A DNA stretch of 64,000 nt. Origin: Verrucomicrobiota bacterium. Lineage in GTDB: Bacteria; Verrucomicrobiota; Verrucomicrobiia; CAIQCK01. The notes under the pieces are model-generated. The model searched no databases. It was not told the origin of the DNA and saw only the letters and a program-made list of their open reading frames with translations. Location: positions 1 to 64,000 of the forward strand of contig JACRQF010000007.1 in the NCBI GenBank assembly GCA_016222825.1. Reading direction: 5' to 3'. Both the position numbers and the translations under genes were made by a program. Within the stretch, counting starts at the first letter, position 1. Every line of letters starts with the position of its first letter. Below are positions 34,956 through 45,641 of the stretch, piece by piece.

Positions 34956-35792
34956 TTAGCCGTTCTGGTTCGGGTAACTGCCCACAATCTTCAGCAACGT
35001 GCTGTGACGCTTCAACTCGGCGAGCGCCTTTTGGACGGACACATCCTTGGCGTGACCCTGGAGATCGGCGAAGAAAAACGCCGCGAGCGGCTTGTCCTTG
35101 AAGGGACGCGACTCGATGTTGATCAGGTTCACGCCATGCTTGCGAAACGCCGCGAGGCTGTTCTCCAACGCCCCGATGCGGTTCGCGCAGCAGAAAATGA
35201 CAGAGGTGAAATCATTGCCGACCGGCGCGGCCGACTTGCGGCCGATCACGAAGAACCGCGCCACGATGTTCGAGGGATTCAACGAACCGGTCACCGAGAG
35301 AAGAATCTGCGCGCAAATCTTCAGGTCGCTGTGCATCAGCAAATCGCAGACGTGCGTCGTCACGCCGTCGGTCGAGTCCTCGACCGGCACCACGCCGCAA
35401 TCCGCGCGGCCTTTGGCCACCTCCCGGAACACGTTGGTGAACGTCGGCTGATACTTGTAGGTCACGCTGCCGCCGAACTTGTGCCGGGCCGCGCTGTCGG
35501 TGAAGCTGCCGCGGGTGCCAAAGACCGAAATCGTCACGTTCTTTTGCAGCGCCAGCGACGCGCTCATGACCTCGCGCCAGATGGCCCGCAGCGACCGCGC
35601 GGTCAGCGGCCCGCGGTTGTTGGTTGCGATGCGTTTGAACACGTCTTCTTCGCGCTCCGGCGCGTAAACTTCCTCGCCCAAGCGCCGCTTGATCTTGCCG
35701 ATCTCGCCGGCCACCAAGGTTCGCTCGTTCAACAGTTTCAACAGCCGCGCATCGAGCCGGTCTATCCGTTTGCGCAGTTTCTGGATGTTCAT
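34956..35792 (-). CDS. pheA: Chorismate mutase/prephenate dehydratase, internally shortened
   Basis: 278 residues; full-length bifunctional PheA is ~360. An N-terminal AroQ chorismate mutase (IQKLRKRIDRLDARLLKLLN, RTLVAGEIGKIK) is intact to about residue 85. The prephenate dehydratase domain begins FGTRGSFTDSAARHKFGG and has GVVPVEDSTDGVTTH, but after KICAQILLSV it jumps to SLNPSNIVARFFVIG. About 80-90 residues that normally lie between are absent, and the catalytic TRF triad reads ARF. An ACT domain follows (NRIGALENSLAAFRKHGVNL, NIESRPFKDKP). Mutase activity is likely; dehydratase activity is doubtful. It overlaps the scpB stop (ATGA). Confidence 0.85.
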   Translation of the reverse strand: MNIQKLRKRIDRLDARLLKLLNERTLVAGEIGKIKRRLGEEVYAPEREEDVFKRIATNNRGPLTARSLRAIWREVMSASLALQKNVTISVFGTRGSFTDSAARHKFGGSVTYKYQPTFTNVFREVAKGRADCGVVPVEDSTDGVTTHVCDLLMHSDLKICAQILLSVTGSLNPSNIVARFFVIGRKSAAPVGNDFTSVIFCCANRIGALENSLAAFRKHGVNLINIESRPFKDKPLAAFFFADLQGHAKDVSVQKALAELKRHSTLLKIVGSYPNQNG

Positions 35793-36472
35793 GACTTTGG
35801 CTCCCCGGAAGGCGGAGTTTCCGGCGCAGGCTCCGCAGGCGCGCTGGCCGGGGCGGACTCTGCCGCAGGCGCTTCCGCGGGCTGGGCTGCGGCGGTCTGC
35901 TGGCGCTTCGCCTCGATGCGGCGCAGTTCCTCGATCGCGGGAAGATCGGTCAGGTCGCGCAAGGCGAAATGTTCCAGGAACACCTGCGTCGTCCCGTATT
36001 GCAGCGGACGGCCCGGCAGCTCGCTGCGGCCGGTGATCTTCACCAACCCGCGCTCCAGCAGCGTCCGCAGCACGCCGTCCACGTTCACGCCGCGCACACT
36101 CTCCATCTCCACGCGCGTGATCGGCTGCCGGTAGGCGATGATCGCCAGTGTCTCCAGCGCCGACGGCGACAGCCGCGTGGGCCGGTCCACGTCCAACAGC
36201 TTCTTCAGCCACGGCCCGTATTCCGGCATGCTCACCAACTGAAAACCGCCCGCGATCTCGGCGATGGTAAAGCTGCGTTCGCTCTGGATGTAGTCCACCT
36301 TCAGTTGCTCGATGGCGCCGGCGATCTCCGCCTCCTTCACACGCTTGAGCGGCGCGGCCGTGGCGCCACTCTTGTCCTCCGTCTCGCTTGTGAGCACGGA
36401 GCGGATTTCCTGCGGGCTGAGCGGCTTATGGGATGCGAACAACAACGCTTCGATGATAGATTTCAGGTTCAT
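35789..36472 (-). CDS. scpB: Segregation and condensation protein B
   Basis: 227 residues: two winged-helix domains, with SIIEALLFASHKPLSPQEIR at the start, LSPSALETLAIIAYRQPITR, the ScpB hallmark VEMESVRGVNVDGVLRTLLE, and KITGRSELPGRPLQYGTT, then an Ala/Pro-rich tail. It acts with ScpA and SMC in chromosome condensation. The start overlaps the scpA stop by a few bases and the end overlaps pheA. Confidence 0.95.
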   Translation of the reverse strand: MNLKSIIEALLFASHKPLSPQEIRSVLTSETEDKSGATAAPLKRVKEAEIAGAIEQLKVDYIQSERSFTIAEIAGGFQLVSMPEYGPWLKKLLDVDRPTRLSPSALETLAIIAYRQPITRVEMESVRGVNVDGVLRTLLERGLVKITGRSELPGRPLQYGTTQVFLEHFALRDLTDLPAIEELRRIEAKRQQTAAAQPAEAPAAESAPASAPAEPAPETPPSGEPKS

Positions 36473-37212
36473 ACGGCTGCTTTGACGATCTCGATTTCTC
36501 CAAAATGGGCCGACTGCTGGGCGCGCACCTGCTTCAGGCGGATCAACTCCAGCAACGCCAGGAACGTCGCCACAATCTCGGCGCGCGTGGCGGCGTGGTC
36601 GAACAGGTTGTGAAACTTGATGGCGGTTTGCTCGCCCAGCGTCCAGAGGATCTCCTCGATCTTGTCAGTGACGCTGTAGGTTTCCTCGAAGATTTCGCGG
36701 AGGTTCTCTTTCTGCGCGACGCGCTTGAGCGTTTCGTTGAAGGCGTTGATGAGGTCGAAGATGCTCACGTCGCCCATCTTCAGTTCACCGCCGCCTTCGA
36801 CATCCGGCGCGGAAGCTTCATGGCGCGGGAACACACTCTCCTGCTCCACCGCGCGGTGACCGAGATAGGAGGCGACGTCCTTGAACTTCTTGTATTCCAC
36901 AAGCTGGCGGATGAGCGCCCAACGCGGCTCCTCGCCTTCGTCCTCGTCCTGCGCTTGCTGCTCCGTCCGTTCCTCGGCCGGCAGCAACATCCGGCTTTTG
37001 ATGAGCATGAGCGTCGCCGCCATCACCAGAAACTCCCCGGCAATGTCGAGGCTGAGCATCCGCATCACTTGCAGGTATTCCAGGTATTGCTTGGTGATCT
37101 TCTCAATCGGGATGTCGTAGATGTCCACCTCGGTCTTCTTGATGAGGTAGAGCAGCAAATCGAGCGGCCCCTCGAAAATCTCCAGCCTGACTTTGTAATC
37201 GTTTTCGACCAT
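36469..37212 (-). CDS. scpA: Segregation and condensation protein A
   Basis: 247 residues from the ATG at 37212 (a farther upstream ATG at 37284 adds non-homologous residues encoded by an inverted repeat). The kleisin N terminus is KVRLEIFEGPLDLLLYLIKK and TEVDIYDIPIEKITKQYLEY, with the central AATLMLIKSRMLLP and C-terminal winged helix FLALLELIRLKQVRAQQ. It bridges SMC heads with ScpB. Part of the trpS-scpA-scpB-pheA string. Confidence 0.95.
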   Translation of the reverse strand: MVENDYKVRLEIFEGPLDLLLYLIKKTEVDIYDIPIEKITKQYLEYLQVMRMLSLDIAGEFLVMAATLMLIKSRMLLPAEERTEQQAQDEDEGEEPRWALIRQLVEYKKFKDVASYLGHRAVEQESVFPRHEASAPDVEGGGELKMGDVSIFDLINAFNETLKRVAQKENLREIFEETYSVTDKIEEILWTLGEQTAIKFHNLFDHAATRAEIVATFLALLELIRLKQVRAQQSAHFGEIEIVKAAV

Positions 37213-37225
37213 GAAAAATCCATTC

Positions 37226-37252
37226 AGCCACAAAAAGGCACAAAAGTCACAG
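37226..37252 (+). repeat. Inverted repeat flanking GxxExxY gene (left arm)
   Basis: The sequence from AGCCACAAAAAGGCAC to the final CACAG (27 bp) matches the reverse complement of 37631-37658 at about 24 of 27 positions. The TGA stop of the GxxExxY gene is inside this arm. Confidence 0.8.
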
Positions 37253-37621
37253 AACGAATTTCTGAATCTGCAACTTTGAGGCACCGAAGTTGATCAACAA
37301 CCCGTGCCGCATCCTCGACGCTCGCAAATAACCAAGAATTTGTGCGACGTGTTCGTCCGCAATTGCTTTGCACGCTTTCAATTCAACCACAAGAGAATCC
37401 TCAACAACCATATCGGCCACAAAATCACCCAGCAATGTTCCATCTTCATCATAAACAGCCAAGGGTTGTTGTGGTTCTACGCTGATGCCCAACTTCTGCA
37501 AACGATGAACAAGGGCGTTCTCGTAAATCTTTTCAAGATGGCCGTGCCGCAGGTAGCTGTGAATGGCGAAGCTGGTTTCCCGAATCCGGTCGCATAGCTT
37601 CATGACATCCTCATCGCTCAT
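37247..37621 (-). CDS. GxxExxY protein (PD-(D/E)XK-like nuclease fold)
   Basis: 124 residues. The signature GHLEKIYENAL gives the family its name. The nuclease-like core follows: LGDFVADMVVEDSLVVELKA (D...E-x-K pattern), KAIADEHVAQILGYLR and a terminal GLLINFGASKLQIQKFV. The family is widespread, short and of unproven function, possibly nucleic acid cleavage or repair. Here it sits between trpS and scpA, bounded by a 27-bp inverted repeat that supplies its stop codon, so it looks like an insertion into a housekeeping gene string. Confidence 0.85.
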   Translation of the reverse strand: MSDEDVMKLCDRIRETSFAIHSYLRHGHLEKIYENALVHRLQKLGISVEPQQPLAVYDEDGTLLGDFVADMVVEDSLVVELKACKAIADEHVAQILGYLRASRMRHGLLINFGASKLQIQKFVL

Positions 37622-37630
37622 GCTTAATCC

Positions 37631-37658
37631 CCTGTGCCTCTTGTGCCTCTTTGTGGCT
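37631..37658 (-). repeat. Inverted repeat flanking GxxExxY gene (right arm)
   Basis: CCTGTGCCTC then TTGTGCCTCTTTGTGGCT, the near-perfect inverse of 37226-37252. It lies between the trpS stop and the GxxExxY start. Confidence 0.8.
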
Positions 37659-37666
37659 CCCCCTCT

Positions 37667-38638
37667 TTATCGCAATCCCACGGCCTGGCGCACAGCGGCC
37701 ATCGTCCTGTCGGCCTCCGCGCGGGCGCGCTCCGCGCCGTGCCGCAACACGTCGTGGACGATGTCCATGTTCTTCGTCAACTCCTGCCGCTTCTCGCGCG
37801 CCGGCGCGAAATAAGTCCAAATCTTCTGCAACAGCGCCTTCTTCACCTCGCCGTAGCCGAGGCCGCCCTTGCGAAACCGCTCCGCCATCTCCGCCGCTTC
37901 CGCCGGCGTCGCGAAAAGCTTGTAGAGCGCGTAGAGATGCGACTTGTCCGGGTCCTTCGGCTGCTCCATCGGCGTGGAGTCGGTGACGATGTTCATCACC
38001 TTCTTCTTGAGCGCCTTCTCGTCGGTGAAAATCTCGATGGTGTTGTTGTAGCTCTTCGACATCTTCTGGCCGTCGAGGCCGGGCACCGTGGCGACGTTGT
38101 CGCGGATTTCCGGCTCCGGCAGTTTCAGAACGTCCGCGCCGCCGCCGTATTGCTGGTTGAACTTGATCGCGATGTCGCGCGTCACTTCCAGATGCTGTTT
38201 CTGGTCCTGGCCCACCGGCACCAGATCGCTCTGGTAGATGAGAATGTCCGCCGCCATGAGCACCGGGTAGGCGAACAAGCCGTGATTCGGCGCGATGCCT
38301 TTGGCGGTCTTGTCCTTGTAACTGTGGCACTTCTCCAGCAGCGACATCGGCGTCACGTTCGACAGAATCCACGCCAGCTCCGTGTGCTGCGGCACGTCGC
38401 TCTGGCGGAAAAACACCGCGCGCGCCGGGTCCAGCCCGCAGGCGAGGAAATCCAGCGCCACGTTCATCACGTGCTCGCGCAACGCCGCCGCGTCGTCCAC
38501 TGACGTGAGCGCATGGTAGTCCGCGATGAAATAGAACGCCTCGCCGCGCGCCTGCAGCTCGATCGCCGGCTTCATCATGCCGAAGTAATTGCCGATGTGC
38601 AGCGCGCCGCTCGGTTGTATGCCTGAAAGTATCCGCAT
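37667..38638 (-). CDS. trpS: Tryptophan--tRNA ligase
   Basis: 323 residues. Class I motifs: HIGH-like in SGIQPSGALHIGNYFG and KMSKS in PGLDGQKMSKSYNNTIEI. Further TrpRS motifs are FYFIADYHALTSV and YPVLMAADILIYQSDLVPVG. It charges tRNA-Trp with tryptophan. First gene of the minus-strand string that continues with GxxExxY, scpA, scpB and pheA, and divergent from proB. Confidence 0.95.
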   Translation of the reverse strand: MRILSGIQPSGALHIGNYFGMMKPAIELQARGEAFYFIADYHALTSVDDAAALREHVMNVALDFLACGLDPARAVFFRQSDVPQHTELAWILSNVTPMSLLEKCHSYKDKTAKGIAPNHGLFAYPVLMAADILIYQSDLVPVGQDQKQHLEVTRDIAIKFNQQYGGGADVLKLPEPEIRDNVATVPGLDGQKMSKSYNNTIEIFTDEKALKKKVMNIVTDSTPMEQPKDPDKSHLYALYKLFATPAEAAEMAERFRKGGLGYGEVKKALLQKIWTYFAPAREKRQELTKNMDIVHDVLRHGAERARAEADRTMAAVRQAVGLR

Positions 38639-38755
38639 GTTCGTATTGGTTGCCGCGAGACGCTAACAACACGCCCCCGCGGAATCAACGGTTTTGTCCG
38701 GGGTCTTGTCCGGGGCTGGAAACCTGGCGGCGACTCTGATAAGTATCTGCGCCTT

Positions 38756-39871
38756 ATGGACAGGCTCAAAGCACTCAACCACCCGCAACGGATCGTCGTG
38801 AAGATCGGCACCGGCTTGCTGACCAACGCCAAGCGCCAGCTCGACCTTGCCCGCGTGGCCGCGCTCGCCGATCAGATCGCCGCCCTCCGCCGCGACTCCC
38901 TCGAAGTCGTCGTCGTCTCCTCCGGCGCCATCGGCGCGGGCATGGGCGAACTGGGCATGACCGCGCGCCCCACGTCGCTGCCGGAGCTTCAAGCCTGCGC
39001 CGCCATCGGCCAGTGCAAACTCATGTCGCTCTACGCCGAGGCGTTCCGCCGCCACAGCCTGCACGTCGCCCAGATTCTCCTGACGCACGCCGACCTCAGC
39101 GACCGCGTCCGCCACCTGAACGCGCGCAACACCATAGACACGCTGCTGGCCCGCGGCGTCGTGCCGATCATCAACGAGAACGACACCGTCTCCGTGGACG
39201 AGATTCGCTTCGGCGACAACGACCGGCTCGCCGCGCTCACCGCGGCGCTGCTGCCCGCCGACCTGCTCATCATCCTGACCACCGCCCACGGCCTCATGAC
39301 GAAACCCGACGGCAGCGGCGAGCGGATTCCGTTCGTCGCGCGTGTGGATGAGCACGTCATGAAACTGGCTGGCGGCGCGGCCAGCGCCCAATCCGTCGGC
39401 GGCATGATCTCCAAATTGCAGTCGGCAAAGATCGTCCACGCCGCCGGCATTCCGCTGGTCATCGCCAACGGCCGCGCGCCCGCCGTCCTCGCCGACGCGC
39501 TCGCCGGCAAGGACATCGGCACGCTTTTCGCTGCGTCACAAACCAAGATGGCGAGCCGCAAACGCTGGATCGCGTTCTACAATCGTCCTACCGGCTGGCT
39601 GGCGGTGGATGCCGGCGCCAAGCAAGCCCTGATCGCGCGAGGTTGCAGTCTGCTCGCGCGCGGCGTCGTGGAGGTGGGCGGTGAGTTTGCCGCGGACACG
39701 GTCGTTTCGCTCCGCGACCAGGAGGGCACCGAGTTCGCGCGAGGCGTGACCCGTTTCTCCGCAGCCGACGCCCGGAAACTTTGCGCCGCCAAGGCCGGCG
39801 ACATTGCCGCCGCACTCGGCAGGAAGGCGAAGCCGGAGGTTGTTCACCGCGACGACTTGGTGCTACTGTGA
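38756..39871 (+). CDS. proB: Glutamate 5-kinase
   Basis: 371 residues: amino acid kinase domain IVVKIGTGLLTN, VVVSSGAIGAGMGEL, VVPIINENDTVSVDEIRFGD and LTAALLPADLLIILT, then a C-terminal PUA domain (GCSLLARGVVEVGGEF, EFARGVTRFSAADA). It makes glutamyl-5-phosphate, the first step of proline synthesis. It precedes proA with a 7-bp gap. Confidence 0.95.
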   Translation: MDRLKALNHPQRIVVKIGTGLLTNAKRQLDLARVAALADQIAALRRDSLEVVVVSSGAIGAGMGELGMTARPTSLPELQACAAIGQCKLMSLYAEAFRRHSLHVAQILLTHADLSDRVRHLNARNTIDTLLARGVVPIINENDTVSVDEIRFGDNDRLAALTAALLPADLLIILTTAHGLMTKPDGSGERIPFVARVDEHVMKLAGGAASAQSVGGMISKLQSAKIVHAAGIPLVIANGRAPAVLADALAGKDIGTLFAASQTKMASRKRWIAFYNRPTGWLAVDAGAKQALIARGCSLLARGVVEVGGEFAADTVVSLRDQEGTEFARGVTRFSAADARKLCAAKAGDIAAALGRKAKPEVVHRDDLVLL

Positions 39872-39878
39872 GCTTGCC

Positions 39879-41131
39879 GTGACACTGAAAGAAGACATCC
39901 AACAGCTTGGCCAGCAGGCGCGCGTTGCCGCGCGCCGGCTCGCGACCTTGACGAGCGACCAGAAGAACCAATGTCTTCTGGCGATGGCGGACGGTCTCCT
40001 CAAAGACAGCGACATCATCCAAGAGGCGAACGAACAGGATCTCGGCGCTGGCCGCACCGCTGGCCTCTCCGCCGCCATGCTCGACCGGCTCGCTCTGAAC
40101 GACAAGCGCGTCGAAGCGATGGCGCGCGGCTTGCGCGAAGTCGCCGCCCTGCCCGACCCGGTTGGCCGCGTGCTGGAGGACCGCACCCGCCCGAACGGCC
40201 TGCGGCTGCAAAAAGTTGCCGTGCCCATCGGCGTCATTGCCTTCATCTACGAGTCGCGCCCCAACGTCACCGCCGACGCCGCCGGCCTCTGTCTCAAGGC
40301 TGGCAATGCCGTCATCCTTCGCGGCGGCAAGGAGGCCATCCAGTCCAACCGCGCCATCGCCAACGTCCTGCTCGACAGCGGCGCGCGCGCCGGCCTGCCC
40401 GCCAACGCCGTGCAGCTCGTCCAGACCACCGACCGCGAAGCCGTCCGCGAACTCGTGCAGCTCACCGGCCTGGTGGACGTCGTCATCCCGCGCGGCGGCG
40501 AGGCGCTCATCCGCGCGGTCGCCGAGAACGCCCGCGTGCCGGTCATTAAGCACTACAAAGGCGTCTGCCACGTCTATGTGGACCGCGACGCCGACTTCGA
40601 CATGGCCGAGCGGATCGTCCTGAACGCCAAGTGCCAGCGCCCCGCCGTCTGCAACGCAATGGAGACGCTGCTTGTGGACGAAGCCGCCGCCAATGTTTTT
40701 CTTCCCCGCATCGCCAGCGCGCTGCTCGCGCGAAAGGTCGAGCTGCGCGCCGACGACGCCACGCGGAGACTCGTTTCCGCTGCGAAGGCCGCAACAGAAG
40801 CCGACTGGTCCACCGAATACGGCGACCTCATCATCAACATCCGCGTCGTCGCCGGTGTGGACGCCGCCATCGCGCACATCAACCACTACGGCTCGCAGCA
40901 CAGCGACGCCATCGTGACGCGCGACCGTGCCGCCGCCGCCCGCTTCCTGCGCGAGGTGGACTCCGCCGCCGTTTATCACAACGCCAGCACGCGCTTCACC
41001 GACGGCGGCGAGTTCGGCATGGGCGCGGAAGTCGGCATCTCGACCGACAAGGTCGGCGTGCGCGGTCCGATGGGCTTGGAGGAACTGACTACCTACAAGT
41101 GGATTGGCGAAGGCACAGGCCAGGTCCGCGA

Positions 41132-41135
<4 letters not shown>
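39879..41135 (+). CDS. proA: Glutamate-5-semialdehyde dehydrogenase
   Basis: 418 residues from a GTG at 39879, the start that matches the family. Motifs: AVPIGVIAFIYESRPNVTAD, KAGNAVILRGGKEAIQSN, the catalytic Cys in LNAKCQRPAVCNAMETLLVD and the C-terminal GPMGLEELTTYKWIGEG. It reduces glutamyl-5-phosphate to glutamate-5-semialdehyde. Its stop overlaps the start of the next gene (ATGA). Confidence 0.95.
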
Positions 41136-43052
<1,917 letters not shown>

Positions 43053-43094
43053 TTAGGTCGCATGTTTCACACGCTGCACGAAACACCGATAGAC

Positions 43095-43167
43095 TGTAGC
43101 CGCCGACGTAAGGAGGCGGACGCGTTGCCAGCCACAGCCTTTCCGCCTCCTTACGTCGGCGGCTACG
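43095..43167. repeat. REP-like palindromic element, family A (copy 1)
   Basis: TGTAGCCGCCGACGTAAGG and GAGGCGGA on the left are mirrored by TCCGCCTCC and TTACGTCGGCGGCTAC on the right, with ~20 bp between. It lies between tadA and the response regulator gene. Same family as 45020-45091 and 49909-49981. Confidence 0.85.
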
Positions 43168-43243
43168 AAACGTGTGAGATATCCAGGTTAGGTCCCTCTT
43201 TTTGTCATGGCCGCCGGGACCCTCGACCGCTACATTACGCCCA

Positions 43244-43693
43244 ATGAGCAACGATGCGACGGACACTCAGATACTCCTGGCCGAGGATGACCCGCACGAC
43301 GCCGAGTTGACCATGCGCGTGCTGAAGAAACGCAATCTTGCCGACAACCTGGTCTGGGCGCAGGACGGCGTGGCGGCTTTGGACTTCGTCTTCGGCGCCG
43401 ATTATCAGCCGGGCGGCGACCTCCGTCACAAGCCCAAGCTGGTTCTGCTGGACGTGAAGATGCCCAAGCTCAACGGCATCCAGGTCTTGGAGCGGCTCAA
43501 GTCCGATGCCGCGGCAAAAATCATCCCGGTGGTGATGCTCACCTCCTCGCGGGAAGAACGCGACCTCCTGAGATGTTACGAACTCGGCGTGAACAGCTAC
43601 ATCGTCAAGCCCGTGGCGTTCGAGACCTTCACCGAGGCGGTGACGCAAGTGGGTCTCTACTGGATGCTCCGCAACGAGCAACCGCGCCACTGA
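43244..43693 (+). CDS. Single-domain response regulator
   Basis: 149 residues from the ATG at 43244: ILLAEDDPHDAELTMRVLKK (acidic pair), phospho-acceptor Asp in LVLLDVKMPKLNGIQVLE, T/S in VVMLTSSREERD and Lys in SYIVKPVAFETF. The form is Rcp1-like, a stand-alone receiver usually paired with a PAS/GAF kinase. The next gene is a PAS protein without a kinase domain, so its kinase is likely elsewhere. Confidence 0.88.
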   Translation: MSNDATDTQILLAEDDPHDAELTMRVLKKRNLADNLVWAQDGVAALDFVFGADYQPGGDLRHKPKLVLLDVKMPKLNGIQVLERLKSDAAAKIIPVVMLTSSREERDLLRCYELGVNSYIVKPVAFETFTEAVTQVGLYWMLRNEQPRH

Positions 43694-43961
43694 GCCGCGC
43701 GCGGCCTCCAAACTGCGCCGCGGGGCGATAGGAAATGCGCCTAGGGGGAAACCCGCGATGTGAACCAATGTGCTTGTTCCCCATTGCGAAGGGCAGCGGT
43801 GTCGTCTAAATTTTCCGTAACTTTCCGACCCGCGGGGCGCTTGAACGGCGTCGGCAGCGGCAGCGAGTTGGGGACGGTGAACATGAGTAAAGGAGATCAA
43901 CGAGTTTCGCAGCCGGGTGGACCAGCCGCTGTGACATCCACTGCAATCGAGGAGACCGAAC

Positions 43962-44864
43962 ATGAACACGCAAGAGGGAAGATCCGCGGCGTCCGCTTTC
44001 AATGGCATGCCGCCGATAATGGACGTGGAGGCGCTGCGGCGGTTGGCGAAGTTCCCGGAGCAGAACCCCAGCCCCATGCTGCAAGTTGCATCCGACGGGA
44101 CGCTATCCTACGCCAACGAACCTGCGCGAAACTTTCTGGCGACGCTGGGCTGGCAACCCGGCGCGCCGCTGCCGGCCGTGGTCCGCACCGTGGCCGCCCG
44201 CGCCCGCGACCACGGCCATCTCACCGAAACCGAAGTCGAGCATCCATCCGGCTCCATCTTCTGGCTGGGCGCCGTCCAGCCGCAGGGCGAGGATTACGTG
44301 AACATCTACGGCCGCAACATCTCCGCGCGCAAACGGACCGAGGACGCGCTGCGTGAAAGCGAGGCGTGGCTGAGGCTGGCGCAGACCGCCGCCAACGCCG
44401 GCGCGTGGGAGTGGGATTTGCGGACCAACAAGAACATCTGGTCGGACGGGTTGTGGCAGGTTTACGGACTGACGCCCCACAGTTGCAAGCCCTCCTACGA
44501 GACGTGGCGGCAGACGATCCATCCCGACGACCGCGCCTCCGTCGAGATCGCCGTGCAGGACGCCGCCCGCGCCGGGAGGGAACTGGCCATCGAATGGCGG
44601 GTGCGCGACGCCGACGGCACGGAGCGATGGCTGATGCTGCGCGGCCAGGCATTGCGTGACGCCGCCGGCGCGGTGGCACGCTACATCGGCATTGTGATGG
44701 ACATCACCGACCTCAAGGTGGTGGAGGCGGAACTGCGAGCCACCAACAAGGAACTCAAGAGCCACAACCGTGTGATGGCGGACCACGAACGGCGCCTGAT
44801 CGAGTTGAAGAAGGAAGTCAACGAACTCTGCATCCAGTCCGGCCAGCCGATCCGCTATCGGTAG
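43962..44864 (+). CDS. Two-PAS-domain signalling protein without kinase domain
   Basis: 300 residues; strong Shine-Dalgarno GAGGAG before the ATG. A first PAS (NPSPMLQVASDGTLSYANEP through YVNIYGRNISARKRTEDALR) and a second PAS/PAC (LAQTAANAGAWEWDLRTNKN, TIHPDDRASVEIAV, YIGIVMDITDLKVVEAEL) are followed by a C-terminal coiled coil (LRATNKELKSHNRVMADHER). No HisKA, GGDEF or EAL domain follows, so it is a sensor or adaptor. Probably soluble. Confidence 0.82.
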   Translation: MNTQEGRSAASAFNGMPPIMDVEALRRLAKFPEQNPSPMLQVASDGTLSYANEPARNFLATLGWQPGAPLPAVVRTVAARARDHGHLTETEVEHPSGSIFWLGAVQPQGEDYVNIYGRNISARKRTEDALRESEAWLRLAQTAANAGAWEWDLRTNKNIWSDGLWQVYGLTPHSCKPSYETWRQTIHPDDRASVEIAVQDAARAGRELAIEWRVRDADGTERWLMLRGQALRDAAGAVARYIGIVMDITDLKVVEAELRATNKELKSHNRVMADHERRLIELKKEVNELCIQSGQPIRYR

Positions 44865-44904
44865 CCGTCGGCGCTTCAGGCCGGCTCCGCAGCCGCTCAC
44901 GCGT

Positions 44905-44972
44905 TGTAGCGGCGGTCTATGACCGCCGGTTGTTGACCCCAAGGATTTCGGCGGTCATAAACCGCCGCTACA
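44905..44972. repeat. REP-like palindromic element, family C
   Basis: TGTAGCGGCGGTCTATGACC on the left; GGCGGTCATAAACCGCC and GCTACA on the right; ~68 bp. Different sequence from families A and B, but the same TGTAG...CTACA ends. On the minus strand its TAG ends the gene remnant at 44973-45019. Confidence 0.8.
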
Positions 44973-45019
44973 GGACCGCCTCCACCGTCAGCGACGCGAG
45001 CGGGTCGAGGTTCTTCCCC
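44973..45019 (-). pseudogene. Gene remnant (duplicate of a 3' end)
   Basis: The minus-strand reading GKNLDPLASLTVEAVL runs into the TAG of the family C element. It closely matches the C-terminal CDPLATLTVEAM of the gene at 45088-45333, which ends in the TAG of a family A element. So two copies of the same gene end lie side by side, separated by a palindromic element. Confidence 0.55.
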
Positions 45020-45091
45020 GTAGCCGCCGAGGTGACGAGGCGGAAGCGTCGCAGATGAGAGACCCGTCCGCCTCCTCACGTCGGCGGCTAC
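45020..45091. repeat. REP-like palindromic element, family A (copy 2)
   Basis: GTAGCCGCCGAGGTGACG and GAGGCGGA are mirrored by TCCGCCTCCTCACGTCGG and CGGCTACA. Between two gene remnants; its terminal TAG (minus strand) stops the 45088-45333 reading frame. Confidence 0.85.
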
Positions 45092-45333
45092 ATCGCCTCC
45101 ACCGTCAACGTCGCGAGCGGATCGCAGCCGGCCACCCGCACATAAACTCCCGCCGGATCGTTGCCGCCTGTCTTCACGCCACTCCAAACCAACACCGTCT
45201 CGTTCGTCACGAACATCGTCGCCTCGATGATCAGCTTCCAGTGGCCGCCGCTGTAGGCCGGGTCCCCTGACCCGGCGGCCCCAGCCCCACCAGCGCCCGG
45301 TGAGGGCACCGGGCCTGTTATGGGGATTGTCAA
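45088..45333 (-). CDS. Hypothetical protein fragment
   Basis: 81 residues if started at 45333: a Gly/Pro/Ala-rich N terminus, then YSGGHWKLIIEATMFVTNET, VLVWSGVKTGGNDPAGVYVR and a final LATLTVEAM. Looks like the C-terminal end of an immunoglobulin-like or beta-sandwich surface protein. The stop is provided by the family A element. It may be a truncated remnant; the IS110-like element lies just upstream in its reading direction. Confidence 0.4.
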   Translation of the reverse strand: MTIPITGPVPSPGAGGAGAAGSGDPAYSGGHWKLIIEATMFVTNETVLVWSGVKTGGNDPAGVYVRVAGCDPLATLTVEAM

Positions 45334-45339
45334 GCGAGC

Positions 45340-45641
45340 GGGTTGTGACTACATGTGTTTTCCTTTCTTGGATGACTTAGTGCATCGGTTGTTTGGGCGG
45401 CACACTCTGAAGTGTCGTGTCAGCTCTTCTATGTCGTGGCGAGCGCGGTGGCTGCCACGGATCCTGTTATCCGCACTTCGTCCGTGGGCCGGCCGAGTGC
45501 CTGGTGACTTGTTCTCGTCGGGCGAAGAGCCGTGAGCGCTCCCAATCTACAAATCGGGCTTGTTGGCCAAGCCCAGGCCGCGTGCGGGGCGCGCCACGTT
45601 GCTTCAGTGATGACCGCTCGGTTCATGTTTCCATCAAAGCT
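45340..45641 (-). other. Non-coding region downstream of the IS110 transposase
   Basis: About 300 bp without a gene after the transposase stop. A perfect hairpin GGGCTTG-TTGGC-CAAGCCC lies at 45556-45574. In IS110-type elements one non-coding end encodes a structured bridge RNA; this long flank, or the repeated hairpins before the gene, are the candidates. Element boundaries could not be fixed. Confidence 0.35.
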
